From: Roridomyces roridus
Lineage: Eukaryota > Basidiomycota > Agaricomycetes > Agaricales > Mycenaceae
Assembly (NCBI GenBank): GCA_029378245.1
Contig: JARKIF010000122.1
Location: forward strand, 37,372 to 101,371
Direction of reading: 5' to 3'
Length of the DNA stretch: 64,000 nucleotides
Shown here piece after piece: positions 52,001-63,600 of this stretch. Position 1 is the stretch's first letter. Every line of letters starts with the position of its first letter. The position numbers and the translations under genes are program-made. Below the pieces are notes generated by a model that worked only from the letters and a program-made list of their open reading frames with translations, did no database searches and was not told the DNA's origin.

Positions 52001-54494
52001 TGCCATCGTTCCCGTAGCCTTCGGTTGACTCGTGCTTTTTCTCCGCCGCGGGATAGAGAGATGTGATCAATCGTCGGAATCAGGATTCAGAAGCGGCTGT
52101 TGCTTGAGATCGCTAGTTCTCTCTAAGCTTCGTACCGTCATTGTGATTCGCTTTGGGTTCAATTCCATGTTTCACATAAGTACCAATGGCTGAAAATCGG
52201 GTTTATTTTATTTTATAATTTGGCCTAGTTTCCCTCCAGCACGAATTGGTGCAGACGCAATTTCTGGGCCAGATCTCCCCGCTACCTGCGTCCGTCCTAC
52301 GCATGAGCTTGTAGTGCATAATTAGTTGGCAAGGTAAAGGAATCAAGCATGTAGTAGCTGTAGCTCGGCTGTCAACGTTTCACGGGCAACACCCAGTGAG
52401 CTCATGAGCAACACCGACATCAGCAGTCAGTCTCCTTGAACTACAAACCATCGTATTTACTACTTTAGTTTAGGTGTTTCAGTACAGTAATGTATGTATC
52501 TGTGTGTCGACGACAAGTCCACAACAAGTCGACGAATTTCAAATTGTACTTTATGGTATAATGCCGCTGCGGTATCAAAGCAAGGTAACGGTAGCAAGGG
52601 GGAGTCCAAAGCTCGATGTCCGAAGGAAGTAAAGGAGGGAGGCTAGCTCAAAGTCCAGAGTTCGTCGGCGAAAGGAAACCCAAGCCAGGCAGGTCCGAAG
52701 AACAAGTGGTATGTATGCACTGCAGTAGCGAAGGAATGGATGAATGAACGAGTCCAGTCCAGATCAAATCAAGGTCGAGTCGGCGCCCCCCTCCCCGTCC
52801 CTGACAACTTGGGCGACGGCGAGCGCGACATGGACCGGGAGAGCCGGACCTCCGCGACGGACGCAGACACCGACGAGGATTCCGGAAGGATGTATCCCAG
52901 GCGACGGCGGCGAGGGGGTGAAGATGGACGAACTCGGGATCTATTGCAGGGGTCAGCCAACCCGTCCTTGACGACGATGAAGAGAACACGACACGCACTC
53001 TTCGAATAGGGTCGGCGGCAGCGCGAACAGCGGGAGCTGGGGCAACGAGATCGGGTGGACGTTCTCACTGTCAACTCTCGAGCAACTGTCGTCGTCCGCG
53101 ATGCTCGGTGCTGTGTCCGAGTTGACGATAAACGCAAGTGAGGCCTTCGCTATGGTTACATCGGAACGCTAAGTCCACAATCTCGAGATGGATGGATAGA
53201 TAAAAATACTTACGTATGCGGGGAGAAGGCCGGACTAGTCGGGCGGGGTCAGTTACTAGCGAATTTAAATGAGCTAAGCACACGCACCAGCATTCGCCAC
53301 ACGCTGCTCCTGCAGTACGAGTTTAGTGCTGTCTGTCGCCGGGGTGATTCTGCGACTGATAGATCTGTGGCGGGTGAGCGACGGGCGGTGCTTGTAAGAC
53401 AGTGGGCGCGCACCTCATGCGATGTTGGCTTCGAATAATACAGGGCCGCCGGGAGGAGAAAGTGGGTATGGTGCGTGCGTGGCGGGTATTTCTTCTGGAT
53501 CTGTGGTCCGAAACTCAGTCTCTGTATATAGGGCGCAGAGAAGAACGTGAGACTGACCCACGAACCGGGAATTTGAGAGTGGTGGCAGCGCGAGGAAGAG
53601 GCATCACAGAGAAGAACGAGCGGAGGGGGAGTGTGGGGTGCAGAAAAAATAATTGGGGATGGACAGACTTTTATATCGGAAACTGGATACGGTAACCGTC
53701 GCATCAAATCACCAGCCCAAACGGCAGCGCCACGTCTGGTGCCTTGACGGCGCCCACTTGGTTATAAAGCCGACCATTACCATCACCACAACCGGCCAAT
53801 GGAATCTGGATTGAGAGAAAGGTTCGATAGAAACGGTGGTATCGGCGTCGTCACCCGCAACGCTGGTTGTCGTCTGTTGTCGTCCATAGTTTTTTGCCTT
53901 GGTGCCGGTGCTGGGATGTACGGGTAGTCAGGCGAAACATTGCAATTGAGAGTTGCCCAGCAGAACTACCCAACGGTTGACTGTGAGCTGCCCCAGCAAC
54001 GTCGGAATCATCTGACTTGCGATCGCAAAAGCCGCCCGCGTTGGTGCCAGCTAGGCGACCGTTACATACCAGAAAGTGGTGCCATTTCTGTAAGCTGACA
54101 GAACGCTATAGAACGCGGATCGCCGTGACGCCGTCTCACACGCGCGTCGTAGGGAGGATAACTCCCTGCAGAATTCGGAGGCTGTTGCGGAGCCGAGGCG
54201 TCGGTGTTGATTAATTGGCGACCAGTGATGCGCCAAGGGAACTTGCGGTTATCGTGCAGGCAGAAGAGATGAAGGGCTGCAGTGACCGACTCGACGGCAG
54301 ACCTGGGAGAGAGCGGAAGAGAAGATCAGCCAATTGTTTAGGTAAGCGGCCAACAAAGGCATCTTGTCTTCTCCCGGCACCACGGCGCACGGTCATCGCG
54401 GTCGTTTGGTCCCGCCCCAAGTTCTCGCTTCATTGTCATTCAATTGATTCGAAAAATGTCCATGCAATATCCCGCAGCTAGACTACGGTATCAA
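49021..54494. other. Gene-poor stretch
   Basis: I recognise no protein family in these 5.5 kb. A possible multi-exon transcript on the minus strand lies at about 52.9-53.7 kb: GATATAAAAG at 53671-53680 (reverse strand) is a fair TATA box, but no convincing protein could be built. At 54305-54390 a segment containing AAAGGCATCTTGTCTTCTCC repeats the sequence just upstream of the F-box gene at 60.05 kb (60140-60200), so a copy of that promoter marks the inner end of the sedolisin C block. Short tRNA T-arm-like motifs near 51.6 and 51.9 kb do not form tRNAs. Confidence 0.45.
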
Positions 54495-56532
54495 TTACTT
54501 GGCAAACGCAGCTTGCAGGAGTCGATCAAAAACTGGGGTACCAACACCCGCTGCGAAGCGAGCACAATCAGGGTTAGTGAATCTTGAGAACAAGAATAGT
54601 CCTCACTAAGCGGATCCCATCCCTTCACTGCATCAAAGGCAACCGACGACTCAGGACAAAGGTCACCAGAATTATGTCCCGCAGTAATATCCGTAAACGC
54701 ATCCGCATGCTTGTAAATCCACGGATTAAGGAACCCCAGAGGCTGCTCCCGAGCGCCAAGCAGCCGGTCGTTAACAAGCGCAATTATCGACGCAAACGTT
54801 GGCGAAGAAAGGCTCGTCCCTCCGACCTTGCTGTGCACGCCCTGGGATACGTAGGCGAAGTTGTTGGCTTGAATAGCGACGTCGGGATACCCACGACCGG
54901 TTGTGTTGAACGTCCCGGGAAAGTCCTTGGGTAGTTCGGCGAGGAAACTCTCGACTGCTTGTTCTTGGTATGAAGGTCTGGGGAAGACGTCGGAGAAGCC
55001 CCCGCTGGTAAGGTTCATTGCGATTTCTGGCCCGAATCCGATGGTGGCACCAACGGTGGTTACCCATGGGCAAGATGCAGGGAAGGCCTATTCGGTCGAG
55101 AATTACTAGAAGGTCAAGTACAATCACTGTGTTGAACGCACCGGAACGAACGTCGTCGTGTTGCACAACGAGAGATCGTCATCGCTTCCATGTACACCGC
55201 CCTGATAAAAATGAATGTAAGTGACTGAACGAATGGTGAGAGCGCGTACTGACATCACCAGATGAAAACAATACAGAGATCCCTCGGGCACTCAGACTGG
55301 CGAGTCCATTGCAGACGGACGTCGCAAGGGCAACCCCGACGTCCGTCTCTGCGACTCCAAAACTCGAAGTCATTGTAGAAGGCGGATTGTCCATGCCCGC
55401 GACGAAAGATATCTGGTCCAAAATGGCGGTGGCGAGCGAGGACAGGGATTCATCCCCACCGACGGACAAGAAGTCTACGGGGACTCCCGTTGCGACTCCT
55501 GAGATGTTCAATCATTATGAGACGCAACTTGGTGTCTGAACGAGCGACTCACCGACGGTATACTGTACGTCGATATCCGCCTCCAGAGTAAGATCATCGA
55601 AGGTCCCGTCGCTAACAAAGCTGGAATTGTCAATTCGAGTCAAGTTGAAGCTCGTATTCTTCGGAATATCCGGTCGGAACTCGCCCAAAAAGTCCTACAG
55701 AAGGCTCCGTCAGTGCCTCAGAGTCACTTGTATGTTAGCGCACGGAAAGGGACTCTTGTGAGGGCGAGCGGCCTACAAAGCCCGTCACAAGGATTCGAGT
55801 GTCCGTCCGAGCTGAGGCCGCGGTCGAAGGAATACCTTATAGCGCCTGCAAGCAGGCCGGAGTCATCTCGCCATTGGGATCACTCGTGTTGCACGAGGCA
55901 GATGGGTGTTGGTCCCTTTTCCCGAAACTGGGTTGACGTTGAACGGCCATTTGAGGGGTGATAATGGAAAAGTCAGTGCCGGGATGAATCGCGTCCACAT
56001 GCCCGACGAGCTCCGATGGAAGGGAAATCGCCAGCGTGCGGGTGAGGGGTTCGGCCAGCGAGGGATGGGAGAATCGCTGGTATTGCGCACGGAAGAGGGT
56101 GTTGGCCTGGAAAACCGACATGTTGACAGAAACCCAGTTGCCCTGAGGCGAGGTCGATGTGGCACTCAGTCCGTTGGCGGAGGTAAAGTTTTCAAACGCA
56201 GCCAGGGTCTCGGACGAGGGCTTGACGAATTCTTTGACCTAATGCTCGTCAGTTCAATACAACGCAGAAAAGAATCCGCGTACCTCATCTGCCGACAGCC
56301 ATTGTCTGAACGCTGCATTCCCCGGAGTCGACCTCGCCGTCAACGTATCGTGTAGACCAGAAATATTGTTCCCCGCCAGGGCGAAGCGCAGAGTGAGTTG
56401 GTCGCTGTCCAGAGCGGCGCCTTCAGAGATGATCCCGGCAGGAGCTGCTGAGCGACTGTCGTGAGGAGTGAACGAGCCCGCTGAAACCAGGGCAGCGAGA
56501 GCAAGAAGGTGAAAGATTTTGAGGAATGACAT
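54495..56532 (-). pseudogene. S53 sedolisin gene with a nonsense mutation, copy C
   Basis: The exon order is that of copy B: signal peptide MSFLKIFHLLALAALVSAG, prodomain, then the catalytic domain with FLGEFRPDIPKNTSF, EADIDVQYTV (Glu and Asp), ISVLFSSGD, GGTSLSSPTFASIIALVNDR (Ser) and the end VGVGTPVFDRLLQAAFAK-like sequence at 54495. At 55837-55839 the codon that is TAC (Tyr of ALYGIP) in copy B is TAA, at the very start of the mature enzyme, so only the prodomain could be translated. The rest of the frame and splice sites look preserved, which suggests recent loss. It is part of the inverted block with the 58.2-kb and 60.05-kb genes. Confidence 0.88.
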
Positions 56533-57278
56533 GCCAATCCAGTCTGCCCCGTGTGCCATTGATAAAGGACAACCGATCCTGTGAACAATCATCTCGGCCG
56601 GAAATATAAGCTGCGCAGGCAAATTTAAACCACTACCTCAATGTAGGCGATGTCGCGTTGACACGAACGCCACGAGCGAGGAAACAACTTGTGATTGAAT
56701 TGAATCAGGAATCGCAAACTTGTTTGATTGAGAAAGTGTGTGGCGACTACGCTGAATCCATTCCTTTAGCTTTGCGAGTGGTGAGAGGCTCGATACTATA
56801 AGGAATGCGCACCGCAGGTAAGTTCAGGTGGGAAAACGACATCATACATTGTGGGAATCGTACCTGCGGACTGCGCCTGAGGCAGTCCAACGGGATATGA
56901 ACCCGTAAATCTTCGTCATGAGTATGCGGGTTCACCCGCGAGTCATCGGAAGCAATAAAATCTGGGAGGCCGAAATGCAACCGATATCTGAGGCAAGCAA
57001 GGGTGAGCGAGGCGAAGGAAGATGACAGATGTGCTCCAAGTATCCATGGGGATAGCACTTGCCATAAACCCACTCACGCACAGTAGCAGAAGCCATGTCT
57101 TCTTTGAATTGGAACGGACCTCGTTGGAGGAGCTGAGGGCGGTCCCGCTCGTTGCTTGCGGCTTGCCGGTCCCGTCAGGTTTAGGGCATAAGATTTGCGA
57201 GAAGCAAGTGATAGATTGTCGAGACTGCCCCAGATGAGGCGTGCGCAGTATACATAGCAAGCCGTGAAGAACATGACC
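56533..57278. other. 5' flank of sedolisin C, diverged
   Basis: Contains CACTCACGCACAG and GAGGAGCTGAGGG segments (57070-57140) also found in the flanks of sedolisins A and B. No coding frame is recognised. Confidence 0.45.
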
Positions 57279-58207
57279 TCATGTTTCGTCCTCTGGAATA
57301 ATCCAATAACGAGACTCTACGGAACAGTTCAAATTGAGCAAGTTAAGAGAGGGTGGCGACGAACTGGGTTCAATCTCTCCGCGCCGTCTCCGATCGACGA
57401 ACATTTGGGCGCGCGCCGAGAAATCTATGCCTCCCCGTGCTCCTCGTACCCAGTCCACGATGTACTCCCCGTTTGCCAGCACTGGCATGAGCACACAGCG
57501 GTCATCGTCGACTGGAGGCATGTCTCCAAACCGTTCCGACCTCCCGCGATCTAGATCCATAAGAACCAGACCAGCAAGCTTCTGCAGGTGCCGAGCATTG
57601 GCATAATTTGGCTGAGGACGACGGTGGAGATGGATATCGACACATGAGTGAGAGCAGGAAGCAATTCGAGGCCGAGTAAAAGGGATGGATCCAACGCGAG
57701 ATCCAAGAAATCCAGATGGGTAAGGGATGAGGAAACGGGAAATGTAAGATCTATGGTGCCCATCGTTGTCTGCGAGATGGAGAACCGTGAGAGTAGCGCC
57801 AGGGGCTTGATATACTGGTTGGTCCATGAATTCACTGGGCTGTAGAGTAGTGAAAGGGACCGCAGTTCGACGGCCAATTTCAGAAGCCCCTCGAGGACGG
57901 CGGCGGCGTCTTCGTCGTCGAGGGCGAGATCGACCAAGACGTGGTGGACGTTTTTCCGGAAGAACTCGGCGGGCGCGGAGTGGGATGAGAATCGAGTCCT
58001 TGGTTGAGGAGTTCAATGGTATGACTCTGTAAAGTAGAGGCTCCATCCTGCAGATGTCAAGTTGGGCTGTCGCAGCATGGGCTCGTGTACATACCACTCA
58101 AGGACCCGATGTGCGACGAGGAGGAGACGTGGAATCGTCTTTGGATGCAGCAACGCCAAAGTGAGGAAGATCTCTCTCTCTAACTCGAGCGGGAAGCAGG
58201 GCTCCAC
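57279..58207 (-). pseudogene. Small F-box-like gene, copy 3 (frameshifted)
   Basis: Starts MEPCFPLELEREIFLTLALL and continues RLLLVAHRVLEW; a 47-nt intron with intact GT and AG then leads to MEPLLYRVIPLNSSTKD. A one-base indel near 57975 shifts the frame before the leucine-rich part, which is open in another frame (57551-57937: LALLSRFSISQTTMG, LDPSLLLGLELLPALTH). A second frame change near 57560 is needed to reach DWVRGARGGIDFSARAQMF and the end RYWIIPEDET. At least two lesions therefore separate it from the intact copy at 41.6 kb. Unlike that copy it carries no MITE at its 3' end. Confidence 0.78.
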
Positions 58208-58548
58208 GATTCGAAGATGACGGTGAAGAGCAAGAGTGCTTGATCACTGCCAATGGCAGTGTCCCGGATCAGTCTGTGCCGTGATGCCGTGATGCTTGAT
58301 GTTGGGATCTGAAAGCTGACTCCGGTCCGCGGTTCGAGCCAAAAGTCACCGGCATGCGTGTAATCAGAGGTCGGTGTACGTATAGCTCAAGACTTGTAAT
58401 TCCTCTGGAAACTTGAAGGGTATATGTCCTTGCTCGTAGCCTCGTACTTGTTGGCTCGGTGACACCAAGAAAGTTGTAAACTTGCATACAATAAGTAGAA
58501 CAAAACAGGGCGTAATTACTCCCTCAATTCGGCCTCGGAGCAACGACT

Positions 58549-60054
58549 TCACCACTCGCCTACAAGGTCCTCACTTTCCTGCACGGTCAGCACCTCGATA
58601 TCGAGACCCAGAATGTCCGGCGCCTGTAACTTCTCCCCTACTCTGCGTTCCTGAGCTTGGGTTTGACAGAGGAAACCGACGGTGAGCCAATCGTCCGATG
58701 TCGTACGCGACTTTATCATGCCAAGAAGTGGTTCGAGCGTCGCTTCACCGTCCCAAGTCCACCCGAGGAATCTGAGATCAGGGCAGAGGTCGCGGTTAGG
58801 ATCGGTCACGGTCAAGCTATCCAGCCAGACGGGTTTCAACTCGTCGAATGTCGACGAATCGGGCTCGAGAGGGATATAAATGAGTGTTTCGAGATTGGGG
58901 CACGCTTGGAGAACGCCGGGAACAGTATCCGGGTTGAAACTGTACGTATCCTGGATGACGAGCTTTGTCAGGGTCTCGGAGCGTTTGGCAAACGGAACAA
59001 GAGAATCCAATTCCCCCGTAATTTGTACTTCCTGAAGGGACGGTGCCGAGAGATGGTTTAGAAAGTCTCGTTCTTCGCTGACTCCAATACGAAGCAAGCG
59101 TAAATGGAGCAGTGTGACCATTCTACTGGCGTCGGCAGACGATCGGAAACATGAATCCGGAAAGCTGAGGGAGCATTCGATGAGGTTGCGAGCAGCAGAC
59201 AAGATGTCAAGCTGTGTGTCTTTGCTGAATGTGCCTTCGTAGTAGGCTATTTGTGCCCATGGGAGGTTGAAACGTGGCCCACATAAGCAGTTTCGGTTGG
59301 TGAGGAAAACCTGCTGTAGCGCTGGAGCTACGGAAAGGAAATCACATTGTTCCTCATACTCTCCGTTGTATAACCCGCAATCGACGGATATATCAAACGT
59401 CCGCAACTGATCTATCCGACCTCGAACATTCTTGAAGCGATGGAGGACGTTCGTCACGGCGCTTTCCTCCTTGATGGAGACATTCAAGGTTCTCCACCGA
59501 TGAGAATGCGACATGAGTTGGTCGAGCAAAGCCAGTTCAGCCGTATCCCCGTGCCAGAAGTCGATCGACACATCGAGTGGGGCGCTGGAAGCTCGGAGAA
59601 GTTGAGATTGGATCATGGACATGGGGTAGGTGTGTTGAATTCGAAGGGGCACTTTAGACCTTGGACGCGCAATTTCGACAAAGTTCCAAAGAAGAGGGCT
59701 GCAGAGCGCCACCTCTCTCCAGGATCGGCATATATGACCCAGGATCCAAGGAGGACAGGGTATCTCGTTGCCTCGCACTTCGCGGGCGAATGAAACAAAG
59801 AGGAAGATCTCGCGCCACACGTCTGCGGGAACGCGACGAGCGGGCGATAGCACGGCGACGTGTTCTCGAATGCTCTCCAAGGTGGCATCGCGGCGCAATA
59901 CAATCTGCTCGATATGAGCGTTGAGGGCATCCAGAGTCGACTGCTCTTGAGATAGGAAGTCCCGAATCGACGGAAGCTCTGCGTCGAGAGGAGGCTCGTT
60001 GCTTGTGAGGAGGCCAGGTCTACACGGTGAGGACGGAGAGGCAGTCAAGTCCAT
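58549..60054 (-). CDS. F-box protein, 501 residues, intact
   Basis: A single exon starting MDLTASPSSPCRPGLLTSNE at 60054. The order of parts matches the 39.9-kb gene: coiled coil (FLSQEQSTLDALNAHIEQI), F-box-like domain (RRVPADVWREIFLFVSFAR, then LGHICRSWREVALCSPLLW) and a leucine-rich tail with LPWAQIAYYEG, LDILSAARNLIECSL and LRFLGWTWDGE, ending SEDLVGEW. No stop or frameshift is seen over the whole length, while its two companions in the inverted block (57.3-58.2 kb and 54.5-56.5 kb) are broken. The conserved reading frame suggests continuing selection. The role is presumably SCF substrate recognition. Confidence 0.85.
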   Translation of the reverse strand: MDLTASPSSPCRPGLLTSNEPPLDAELPSIRDFLSQEQSTLDALNAHIEQIVLRRDATLESIREHVAVLSPARRVPADVWREIFLFVSFAREVRGNEIPCPPWILGHICRSWREVALCSPLLWNFVEIARPRSKVPLRIQHTYPMSMIQSQLLRASSAPLDVSIDFWHGDTAELALLDQLMSHSHRWRTLNVSIKEESAVTNVLHRFKNVRGRIDQLRTFDISVDCGLYNGEYEEQCDFLSVAPALQQVFLTNRNCLCGPRFNLPWAQIAYYEGTFSKDTQLDILSAARNLIECSLSFPDSCFRSSADASRMVTLLHLRLLRIGVSEERDFLNHLSAPSLQEVQITGELDSLVPFAKRSETLTKLVIQDTYSFNPDTVPGVLQACPNLETLIYIPLEPDSSTFDELKPVWLDSLTVTDPNRDLCPDLRFLGWTWDGEATLEPLLGMIKSRTTSDDWLTVGFLCQTQAQERRVGEKLQAPDILGLDIEVLTVQESEDLVGEW

Positions 60055-60694
60055 CTTGAACAGGACTTCAGTTTGAGAGTCAAAGCACGAAACCAGACGT
60101 CACCCACTGTAGCGGATGGTGGAAGAGAAGGGCCAAATTTGTTATGTAAGCGGCAAACAAAGGCATCTTGTCTTCTCCCGCCACCAACCCGCCACCGCGG
60201 CGCACGCCATTCACAAACCACAAATCTTCCGATTTCTGTCTTCGGGTCCATGTGTCTGCGACTCCCCCTCGACGCGCGTCATTGAGTGGAAACAGCCGTC
60301 CGATGGGTGAGTCTCAAGTCTCTGCACTCCGCATCCGAGCCTCGACGCAAGTGGGACGTGAGTAGGGGATCAATTCCGCGCCACCGACATCCTAGAATTC
60401 CATCTGTTCTCGGTGAATCTCCGCGCACGTCAGCTGGACCTATTGAATAGTGAGCCCTCCGTATATACCCACATGGAGCTTTGCTTGTCAAGACCGAATC
60501 CCTTCCTCCCACCATGGCTGAAATCGCCCACAAGCTCAAGTTCGTCCAGACTTTCCAGCCCGAGTCCCTTGTACCGACTGACGGTTGAGGTTTGACCCCG
60601 CCACGGCTCCCACGCACTCGACTTGGGTACCACCCTCATGGTCAGCCATACAGACTCTTCCAGCTTCATTCACCTACTGATGATGCGTCCACAG
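60055..60694. other. Spacer between divergent F-box and amidohydrolase genes
   Basis: The left 170 bp repeat a segment at 54.3 kb. The right part probably holds the amidohydrolase promoter and first exon: an ATG at 60514 starts MAEIAHKLKFVQTF and is followed by possible donors near 60585, but I could not join it in frame to the first recognisable amidohydrolase exon at 60695. Confidence 0.4.
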
Positions 60695-63600
60695 GATAAC
60701 TCAATCTAACAAACCGTACCTATTCCGTCCCCGAACATCCGTTCCTTGCTCACCTTCCGATAGAATTCCCACTCGCAAAGTCGACTTGGTCAACGGTCTC
60801 GGCGGTCCCTGGGACCCCATGCATCCGTCGATAAACGGAATTGACTTGGTGAGCAGGGCACACCTCGTACAACGATGTTTTCTCACTCCTGGTCGGCAGA
60901 CAAAGCCAGATCCTCGCCTCAAGATTCCCGACATTCAAATCAAAGAGCCAGCCAACGCCGCGTCTTCAGTCATCGCATTTGTGCGTTCTTTCCGTTCCCG
61001 TGCTTCATCCCTTTACTACATGTCCAGACGAATGTGAACATCCTCGACTCGACGGGGACCCCGCCCTACCGAGGAGACATACTCATCAAGGGGAATAGAA
61101 TCGCCAAGGTCGGGGGTAAACTCAATGCGGTCGAGTTGCGCGGTGCGCGCGTCTTTGAGGGGAGGGGGCGGACGCTCATGAGTGGATTGGGTGAGTTCTC
61201 CTTGTCCGTCCTGTTTTAGCGCTCCATGCTCATCGGAGTTTGTGGAGTTGATGCACACACGCACTTCAGTTGGGTAAGTATCCGTCTAGACCCGAGCTCA
61301 AAGCACCCACCTTTTCCAGACCAATTCCCCTTCTCTAGACGGACTCTCAGACATGCCCGTCGAGGAACACACACTTTTCTCTGCCAAGAGCGCTCGTACA
61401 TTCTTAGATTGTGGATACACCATGTGTCGTGAGTACCTCATCCCTTCTCTCGGCGGACCCGAGTTGAAGTCATCAATCTCGATTGATATTCTTCAACCTC
61501 CAGTTGGCGCCGCCTCCGCAAAAACGCGACTCGACCTCGTCATCAAGAAGGCCATTCAAGCGGGGGACATCCCCGGTCCGCGGTTCCTCGCCAACGGCAA
61601 GGAGATGGCTCCACAGGCCGGGGCGCTCATTGGCGGCATTACCCGGTTCGTGGAGAGTAAGGAGGATATTGAGGAGGCTGTGCGGGAGTTGGCTGATATG
61701 GGGGTGGATCAGGTGCGTTGTCTGGGTCTCGCTCGATGATTCGCAGATATGCTGAGGGAGCGACAAGTGCAAGTTCTCGATGTCGGGCGAGGAGATTACA
61801 GAGCATCTGCGTGCGGAGGATACGACGTTCCCAGACGAGTTGGTCGCTGCCGGAGTTGAGGTGTGTCTACGTGCCGTCCTTCCCTTCCTTCCTTCATTCT
61901 TCACGTTTCTGATGATCACGATTCACAGGCGGCCCACGCACGAGGCATGCGCGTCTGCTCACACGCGCGCTCCGACGAAGCAATCCTTCAGTGTCTGCAA
62001 TACGGCGTCGACATCATCTATCACGCGTCGTTCATCTCGGACGCGACGATGGACGCGCTCGAGGTGCAAAAGGACCGTGTGTTTGTTGCGCCGGCCATTA
62101 ATTGGTTGGTGGCGACGTTGAGGGATGCCGAGGGTTATGGATGTACGTTTTCTTTGCGTTCCTATGGCAGATATACTGTGCAAAAAGTTTTTGCAACTTG
62201 GGCTCAAAATGCAACTACAACTTGGATTTTGTGCCTTCGCAACCACCACTTTCTGCCTGCAACTTCAACTTTCTGCCCTACAACTTGAACTCGAGCCACC
62301 ACAACTTCCATCCTGCTGACCCACAACTTGATTCTACCTCACCACAATTAAATCAAATGGCAACAAACGGTAATCAATAGTCCCACCATAGAGTGATCGA
62401 TTTGAATGATGCAGTGATGGGAGTCTGTTGAGTAGATCACTCCGTCGGAGGGTCAATTGGGGAACCATTGTATGTATACACAATATAGGCTGGAGATGTT
62501 TTCCGAGTCAATCAAAGTCAGGGGCCTGCTGTGACCTCTGTGGATGCACATCAATATTGATGGCTTAGTTGAAACCGAATATGTAGACCTCATTCAAGGA
62601 GGTCTTTTGATTACCATTCCTTGTATAAACAATGTCCCACGGTTGAAATCCTTGAGGATATGAGACTGGGTCAAAGTTTCAACACACAACTGATGCACCC
62701 GTGAATGAATCGGATTGGTTCACAATCATCCTCTTCATCTGAGCACTGCCTCTGAGGATACCGGGGACGCATGAAACATCAATGCTTCGATCGATCCCTG
62801 AGAAAGTGCCACGGTTCAGTTCCCCTTATGCTGATGGACCTTGGTGCTTGAAACTGGAGAAGGCTATTTCACCATACAAGGACTCGGAATTGATCATTTA
62901 CATGTTATTGAAAACAGTTCGGAATTGAACAGGCCAGAGGCTACGGAGCTGTGAGTTTATCTAAGGCTTTGGCAGAGTCTTCCCTGATCTGACACTCAAG
63001 TGAGCGGAAATCTTTGCCGAGTGATTGAGTTTGGATGGAGCGGAGCGGATAGGTAGTTCAGTGGCGACCCAAGGATTTTGGATTGGGACTGAGAGAGCTA
63101 AGAAACCTTTGAGCTCCACCCGAAGCTTGCTGCTTGCCCGCGGCCCAGATAAAATTTGGATCCTGGTTGGCCATTATGTTCGCTATAGACTTCCCATGAT
63201 GAAGAAGAGTCTCAAGTATCTCTGCCTTCATTCCACTGGACGGCTCTTTTCAGCAAAAACAGAAAATCCAGGCCAGCGCCCGGAATGGTGGCTTACGGTG
63301 ATTCCATGCGCTGCAAACTTCACGGATCGGGCCTCGTCTGTGCCGCCCCAGACACCATTCCACAGTGTCATAACCGCCTCCCGCTGCTCGGCACGCTCCC
63401 GAGCCCTCCACCGGCAGACCAGGAACATTTCAACTGGGTTAGTTGAGCCTTGACTAGAGTTGCAGAGATACCATTGTGAAGTTGTATTCCGCGAATTTCA
63501 AGTTGTAGTTGTTCGTGCAAGAAGTTGTATCCGGTAAATTGGAAGTTGTATCTACGCAAATGCAAGTTGTATTTCAAAAGCTTGAAGTTGTCAGTCAAAG

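Noticed and set aside
60514..60590. ATG at 60514 as the definite start of the amidohydrolase
   Set aside because: The exon it opens cannot be joined in frame to the KPYLFRP exon with the visible donor and acceptor, so the start is left open.
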